In this document: positions 4,879 through 7,259 of the stretch, piece after piece
How the letters are laid out: the number at the start of each line of letters is the position of its first letter
Position numbering within the stretch: position 1 is the first letter of the stretch
Source: Puia dinghuensis
Lineage (GTDB): Bacteria; Bacteroidota; Bacteroidia; Chitinophagales; Chitinophagaceae
Reading direction: 5' to 3'
DNA: 7,259 nt
NCBI GenBank assembly: GCA_026224995.1
Contig: JAMFRX010000119.1
Span: 1 to 7,259, forward strand
Made by a program: the position numbers and the translations under genes
The notes under the pieces: model-generated
What the model saw: only the letters and a program-made list of their open reading frames with translations
What the model was told of the DNA's origin: nothing
The model's database searches: none

Positions 4879-6084
4879 ATGAATGGCCAATACAGAAAAG
4901 ACATACACCCGGGACAGGAAGTGGCGATCATCCTCAAAAAAGACCAACGAAATGGTAAGCTGACCTATGGCATCGTCAAGGACCTGCTAACATCCGCGGC
5001 ATTTCATTCCAGGGGGATAAAAGTTCGGCTGCAGGACGGGCAGGTAGGCCGGGTGGCCGAAGCGCTGCTGCTGATTTTTTTTCTGCTCGCTTCCATCTGC
5101 CCGGTAACGGAATGCCATGCCCAGTCAGCGCCCCACCGGTCCTTGCTTGCGCTCTCAAAGACCGACCACATGCTGGCCATTGTGGATCCCCTTACCTTAA
5201 AGGTGATTGCCCGCATCCCCGTAGGTGAGGACCCGCACGAAGTCATCGCTTCCGCAGATGGCAGGATCGCCTACGTTACCAATTATGGTGGCGGCAGCTT
5301 GCACGAACTTAACGTTGTGGACCTTGTTGCGCAAAAACCGCTGCCTGGCATCGATACCAGGCCTTTGTTTGGCCCGCATGGGCTGACGTTTGTCAATGGC
5401 AAAGCCTGGTTCAGTGCGGAAGGTTCCAAAGCCGTTGGCCGTTACGACCCTGCTACCGGTAAGCTGGACTGGAGTATGGGAACGGGGCAAAACAGGACGC
5501 ACATGATCTACGTTACGGCAGACGGCAAAAGAGTCTATACGACAAACGTCGCTTCCGGAACAGTCAGCATTCTTGTAGATACGCTCATTCAGCCCGGTAA
5601 AATGGCCCCGCCCAATGCCAAGCCCCACGAGGATTGGACGCAAACCATAGTTCCTGTAGGCAGAGGCTCCGAAGGATTTGACGTCTCGCCCGACGGCAGC
5701 CAGCTATGGACCGCGGCAAGCGAAGACGGGACCATTTCTATCGTCGACCTGCAGGCAAAAAAGCTGGCCACGAAGATCGATGCAAAGGTATTTGGTGCCA
5801 ACCGGCTGAAGTTCACTCCTGATGGCAAGTTGGTCTTCATATCGAGCCTTGGCTCAGGCGAGCTCACCATTTATGATGCCGCTTCCTATAAAGAGATAAA
5901 GCGCCTCAAAATCGGTCATGGCGCCGCAGGCATCCTTATGGACACGGACGGTTCACGGGCCTTTGTGGCTTGTTCGGCCGATAATTATATCGTTGTCGTA
6001 GATCTCAAAACCCTGGAAGTTACGAGCCGTATAGATGTCGGCGGCGTGCCCGACGGCCTTGCCTGGGCCGTCCGGCAGGAGTAA
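4879..6084 (+). CDS. YwbE-like domain fused to an exported YVTN-type beta-propeller
   Basis: One uninterrupted frame encodes 401 residues from two unrelated families. Residues 1-61 are a complete YwbE (DUF2196) protein: MNGQ, then RKDIHPGQEVAIILKKDQ, GKLTYGIVKDLLT and GIKVRLQDGQVGRV. YwbE proteins normally stop here, at about 60-66 residues. With no linker, residues 62-81 then look like a Sec signal peptide lacking its start: LLLIFFLLASICPVTECHA, with a natural cleavage site HA|Q. Residues 88-396 form a beta-propeller of about seven blades. Repeats of the type P-x-x-(hydrophobic)-x-x-x-x-DG-x-x-x-(Y/F/W) recur near 119, 166, 207, 264, 307 and 349, and PDGLAW (391-396) probably closes the ring onto the first blade. 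YncE-like propellers are periplasmic or surface binding proteins, ligand unknown here. GTG at 5053 (residue 59) could start a separate propeller protein. A native fusion, a recent deletion joining two genes, or an assembly error all fit. Each domain call is firm; the biological unit is not. Confidence 0.85.
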   Translation: MNGQYRKDIHPGQEVAIILKKDQRNGKLTYGIVKDLLTSAAFHSRGIKVRLQDGQVGRVAEALLLIFFLLASICPVTECHAQSAPHRSLLALSKTDHMLAIVDPLTLKVIARIPVGEDPHEVIASADGRIAYVTNYGGGSLHELNVVDLVAQKPLPGIDTRPLFGPHGLTFVNGKAWFSAEGSKAVGRYDPATGKLDWSMGTGQNRTHMIYVTADGKRVYTTNVASGTVSILVDTLIQPGKMAPPNAKPHEDWTQTIVPVGRGSEGFDVSPDGSQLWTAASEDGTISIVDLQAKKLATKIDAKVFGANRLKFTPDGKLVFISSLGSGELTIYDAASYKEIKRLKIGHGAAGILMDTDGSRAFVACSADNYIVVVDLKTLEVTSRIDVGGVPDGLAWAVRQE

Positions 6085-6206
6085 AATTTACGAACACATA
6101 TTGTATCAAAACCGATCATTTCCAGACACCATTTATGTATAAGTACATGAAAAGTAAATAGTTACGGCTTTGGTATCGTTTTGGTAGCTTTCCCAAAAAC
6201 TTCCTC

Positions 6207-7193
6207 ATGAAAAAAGTTTTCATATTTTATCTCGTCTCGCTATTTGCGCAGTCATCTTTTGCCCAGAAAGTCATTGAAAATTATTCAAGCCAGCAAGGGG
6301 TCTTAAGATACGGACCAGGAGAAAAGGACTTGCTGCCCTATGGCGAAAAAGGTTTTACCCTGGTCTTGCCGGATAATGGGCAGACTCCGACCGGTACCGT
6401 CGTCGACCTGGAAGATTACAGGTTGTCCGCCGGCGACAGCCTGCGTTACAAGGAATTTAAAAACGAATCGTTGAAAAGAGGGTTCGCCTTTCTGACAATT
6501 GCCACCGGCGTACCCGTTGATTGGTATTTCTCCGATAGCTCATTGAAATACGTAGATGCTGAGATGAAAGACACATTTACAAAATATCATTTGTCGTATA
6601 AGAATATATTCCTCCTTGGGCTTATGACCTCCGGTCACCGGGCTTTAAAATATGTCGAGTATTGTAAGAAAGGAAAGTCTGCATTCAATCCGGCCATCAA
6701 AGGGGTGATCCTTAGCGAATGCGCTATCGACTGGGTTCGGATGTGGTATGAAGCGCAAAAGCAGGTACGGGATCACGAAACAGAATCAGGTCTTTTCGAA
6801 GGCAAACTGGTACATTATCTTTTTGATGTGCACTTTAAAGAAACCCCCGCGGCAGCCATCGATAAATACATCGAATTCTCGCCTTATTCCTATTTCGACC
6901 TGCAAATGAAGAAGTCCGTTTTATACAAGGACCTCTCCATCCGTGCCTACACCTTTGCCGATATCCGTTATTGGTTCTCTGCGCAAGGCAAGGGCATCTA
7001 TGATAGCAACTATCCCGATATGTCTGGTTTTATCAATGAACAAAAGCTAGTCGGGAACAAGAAAGCCGAGCTTATCGTCTTTCATAGTAATATGGAAGAC
7101 CCGCTGCAACAGCATATGAGAAGGCAATCGACCACCTGGGACCTCGTCGATAAAAAGGAATTGGCGGAATGGATGGCCGGTCAGGCAGAGTAG
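6207..7193 (+). CDS. Secreted protein resembling an alpha/beta-hydrolase, active site apparently degraded
   Basis: This 328-residue protein begins with a clear signal peptide, residues 1-19 (MKKVFIFYLVSLFAQSSFA|Q), so it is periplasmic or secreted. The body has an alpha/beta-hydrolase-like order. A strand GFTLVLPD (49-56) is followed by RGFAFLTIATGVPVDWYFSD (91-110), then a helix leading to KNIFLLGLMTSGHRALKYVEYC (132-153), where the nucleophile elbow should lie. A strand GVILSECAIDW (166-176) comes next, then C-terminal KAELIVFHSNMEDP (286-299) and TTWDLVDKKELAEWM (309-323). The elbow reads LMTSG instead of GxSxG, and the C-terminal TTW occupies a place where I recall HSW in related Bacteroidota proteins. 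Both the Ser nucleophile and the His may therefore be missing, which suggests a binding protein or non-canonical enzyme. I cannot name a subfamily. It follows the propeller gene after 122 bp, which hold a weak -7 match (TAGCTTTC, 6185-6192), so it may have its own promoter. Confidence 0.6.
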   Translation: MKKVFIFYLVSLFAQSSFAQKVIENYSSQQGVLRYGPGEKDLLPYGEKGFTLVLPDNGQTPTGTVVDLEDYRLSAGDSLRYKEFKNESLKRGFAFLTIATGVPVDWYFSDSSLKYVDAEMKDTFTKYHLSYKNIFLLGLMTSGHRALKYVEYCKKGKSAFNPAIKGVILSECAIDWVRMWYEAQKQVRDHETESGLFEGKLVHYLFDVHFKETPAAAIDKYIEFSPYSYFDLQMKKSVLYKDLSIRAYTFADIRYWFSAQGKGIYDSNYPDMSGFINEQKLVGNKKAELIVFHSNMEDPLQQHMRRQSTTWDLVDKKELAEWMAGQAE

Positions 7194-7259
7194 CAATATT
7201 CCTATTCATGGAAAATATAAATTTCCACTCTCCTGTTAAGATCTTTTGTCTGGTAAACC

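Noticed and set aside
5197..5643. 148-codon minus-strand frame opposite the beta-propeller
   Set aside because: There is no domain or plausible start context, and the plus strand has coherent propeller repeats throughout.
6135..6148. Inverted repeat ATGTA-TAAG-TACAT upstream of the last gene
   Set aside because: The 5-bp A/T-rich arms are expected by chance in such sequence, and no promoter element lies next to it.
7194..7259. Possible terminator after the last gene (GGAAA...TTTCC)
   Set aside because: The arms are only 5 bp, A/T-rich and separated by 7 nt, and no T-run follows; not distinguishable from chance.

Overview
This 7.3-kb window looks like ordinary chromosome from a member of the Bacteroidota, probably Chitinophagaceae or a close relative. 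The pointers are short Lys-rich Sec signal peptides ending in A|Q, A-rich sequence ahead of start codons instead of strong Shine-Dalgarno motifs, several matches to the Bacteroidota -7 promoter element TAnnTTTG, and the protein families present (DUF1684, VF530, YwbE, a small secreted MltD-like transglycosylase). The genus is inference. I see no tRNA, rRNA, CRISPR array, insertion sequence or phage gene.

Layout, left to right. The 3' end of an EamA/DMT-type membrane transporter (+) ends at 233 and is followed by a likely terminator and a mostly empty gap. A YdjA-like nitroreductase (530-1117, -) is divergent from a secreted lytic transglycosylase (1364-2170, +); the 246-bp gap between them holds a palindrome, a good -7 element and a leader hairpin. 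The transglycosylase converges on a secreted DUF1684 protein (2218-3123, -) over a compact GC-rich hairpin. Divergent from DUF1684 across only 35 bp is a 78-residue VF530-family DNA-binding protein (3159-3395, +), which is tail to tail with a DEAD-box RNA helicase (3400-4731, -) with 4 bp between them. Divergent from the helicase is a chimeric gene (4879-6084, +) joining a complete YwbE-like domain to a seven-bladed YVTN-type beta-propeller. The last gene (6207-7193, +) is a secreted protein resembling an alpha/beta-hydrolase whose catalytic motifs look degraded.

The genes form no single pathway. Three neighbours have nucleic-acid-related or probable nucleic-acid-related domains (VF530, DEAD-box helicase, YwbE), and most of the others act in the envelope. 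The most notable observation is the YwbE/beta-propeller fusion, because it joins a presumed cytosolic domain to one normally exported through Sec, exactly at the domain boundary. Other points are a DEVD motif II in the helicase, the probable pseudo-hydrolase, and closely packed divergent promoters at 3133-3153.
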